Part shown: one piece after another, positions 62,947-64,000 of the stretch
How positions within the stretch are numbered: position 1 is the first letter of the stretch
How the letters are laid out: every line of letters starts with the position of its first letter
NCBI GenBank assembly: GCA_015501605.1
Contig: JADNRZ010000002.1
Span: forward strand, 1,426,001 to 1,490,000
Length of the DNA: 64,000 nt
Direction: 5' to 3'
Source of the DNA: Panaeolus papilionaceus
Taxonomy: Eukaryota > Basidiomycota > Agaricomycetes > Agaricales
Notes under the pieces: generated by a model
Seen by the model: only the letters and a program-made list of their open reading frames with translations
The model's database searches: none
Told to the model about the DNA's origin: nothing
Made by a program: the position numbers and the translations under genes

Positions 62947-63521
62947 GGTGGGGGAATCGAAGAGGGATGAGGAACGTCACGCGTGTCGACAAGTGGTTGC
63001 AGCTCAACGTGAACTTTGCCTGGAAAGTATTCATTGCGCCACCATCCGCTTTAAGAACGACACCAAATAGGGCTGCAACAACAAGTCTCTATCCGGTAAT
63101 GTCTTCAACTCATAAACTCATGTTCAAAGGCATTGTAAGACTGGCTGCTTAAATCTATTTACTTCAAAGACATCGAAACCACGACAAATGAAGAAGAAGA
63201 GAATAACAAAATAAAACACATGATTTTCGTCACTTGATAATTATTGAGGGGGTAAACATGCTGATAGAATATGTGCTGAACGACGGAACTAGATATAACA
63301 CTAAACGAAACAAGGCTGCACATCACCACCTGCTTGTAAGAAACATAATCCATTATCCCGTTAGGCATCTTGATATCCAATTCGACAAGTCGGGAGAGAG
63401 AAAGAGGCTATATGAAGGTCCATAGAAGAAGAAGAAAGTCAAGTGCAGCTGGATGGAAACTCGTAATGAAGATGGGTCCGTCTGTATGTAATGGAAAAGA
63501 TAATAGATAATAAATTGGTTA
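62947..63521. other. Spacer, no gene recognised
   Basis: 575 bp between two minus-strand genes: WHI2 promoter and the next gene's 3' UTR. Confidence 0.5.
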
Positions 63522-64000
63522 CTACAGTCCACCACCAAAGTTGGGTTGAGGTGGAGCAGCACCAGGGGGGAGGTTAAATGCTGTAGAATTTCGAGAGTAG
63601 CGGTTTTGGGCAGGAACTTGAGACGTTGGCCGTCTGGCCGCAGATCTTGAAACGCGGCGAACACCTTCAGGTCCCGGAACTGGCCCAGCGTCCGTTAGGC
63701 GGACTCCACGTCCACTTTGAGGTATTGAGGTATCGTATTCGGGTGATACTGGAACCGAATGGTCTTCGTAGGCTGTAGGTGACGCTGCATACGACCGGAA
63801 GGGATTTTGAGCCTCGGGAGGGGGTTGAGGACTGGGAACCCGACGACCGTAGTTGTTGTTCCGGTCATATGGTGAAGTAGGCGACAGTAGTCTTTGACCA
63901 TTACCCGAATCGTAAGATTCAGAGTGATGCTCATTAGAAGGAGGACTGGGAATGAGGCGAAGATTGGATCCCGAGCCAGTATCTGAATTGTAGTTATCTT
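63522..64000 (-). CDS. C-terminal tail of a large gene, probably a chitin synthase (cut by window edge)
   Basis: A 158-codon open frame without introns runs from the right edge to TAG 63522-63524. It is disordered and rich in Pro, Ser, Asn and Tyr, with RRVPSPQPPPEAQNPFRSYA, GVRLTDAGPVPGPEGVRRVS, RPTSQVPAQNRYSRNST and FNLPPGAAPPQPNFGGGL. The GPVPGPEGVRRV / QNRYSR / LPPGAAPP order matches what I remember of the C-terminal tails of basidiomycete chitin synthases. The catalytic part would lie to the right, so the call rests on the tail alone. Such enzymes are plasma-membrane glycosyltransferases building wall chitin. Confidence 0.5.
   Translation of the reverse strand, partial: DNYNSDTGSGSNLRLIPSPPSNEHHSESYDSGNGQRLLSPTSPYDRNNNYGRRVPSPQPPPEAQNPFRSYAASPTAYEDHSVPVSPEYDTSIPQSGRGVRLTDAGPVPGPEGVRRVSRSAARRPTSQVPAQNRYSRNSTAFNLPPGAAPPQPNFGGGL

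Overview
The window is nuclear DNA of a filamentous basidiomycete, most likely an Agaricomycete (mushroom-forming fungus). The genes are eukaryotic and close-packed, and most are cut by many short introns of about 45-80 nt with GT(A/G)NGT donors and CTRAY branch points. The families also fit this group: a Dam1/DASH kinetochore subunit, a WHI2-like BTB protein, expanded F-box genes, an atypical large G-alpha and secreted plant-wall enzymes. No rRNA, tRNA, CRISPR array or intact transposon was recognised. All gene models are hand-spliced from the sequence, so exon edges are approximate unless stated.

Layout. 1-1.5 kb: 3' part of a TBC Rab-GAP (+). 2.35-5.97 kb (-): a decayed enolase copy directly downstream of an intact enolase. 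6.3-8.6 kb (-): nucleolar GTPase NOG2. 8.9-13.0 kb (-): importin-9/Kap114 karyopherin. 13.2-19.1 kb (+): two tandem paralogous F-box/zinc-finger genes. 19.3-20.8 kb (-): an RS-rich nuclear protein. 21.8-23.1 kb (-): an F-box/LRR-like protein. 23.1-26.6 kb: gene-poor. 26.6-28.7 kb (-): intronless COG8. 28.7-30.1 kb: AT-rich spacer with small repeats. 30.1-34.4 kb: a polytopic membrane protein (+), a membrane-anchored protein of uncertain family (-) and a single-pass membrane protein (-). 36.1-38.4 kb (+): atypical G-alpha. 38.9-39.7 kb (+): RidA/YjgF. 39.8-40.8 kb (-): proteasome alpha-5. 41.2-42.5 kb (+): inositol monophosphatase. 43.4-46.1 kb (+): sugar transporter. 46.5-49.5 kb (-): secreted DUF5695-type protein. 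50.8-54.0 kb (+): GH51 alpha-L-arabinofuranosidase. 54.3-56.4 kb (+): DASH subunit ASK1. 56.7-58.1 kb (-): retropepsin-like protein. 58.7-61.1 kb (-): two uncharacterised proteins. 61.8-62.9 kb (-): WHI2-like BTB protein. 63.5-64 kb (-): C-terminal tail that looks like a chitin synthase.

Most genes are housekeeping and functionally unrelated neighbours. The one coherent group is 43.4-54.0 kb, where a sugar porter, a secreted DUF5695 protein and a secreted arabinofuranosidase sit side by side, the last two divergent from a shared 1.2 kb promoter region. This could be a small hemicellulose/arabinan-use cluster. The most unusual items are a tandem enolase pseudogene that keeps parental introns, a G-alpha without the catalytic Gln or a lipidation signal, an apparent AT-AC intron in the importin gene, GC-AG introns (one beside a 9-nt microexon), and tandem F-box proteins with several conserved metal-binding clusters.
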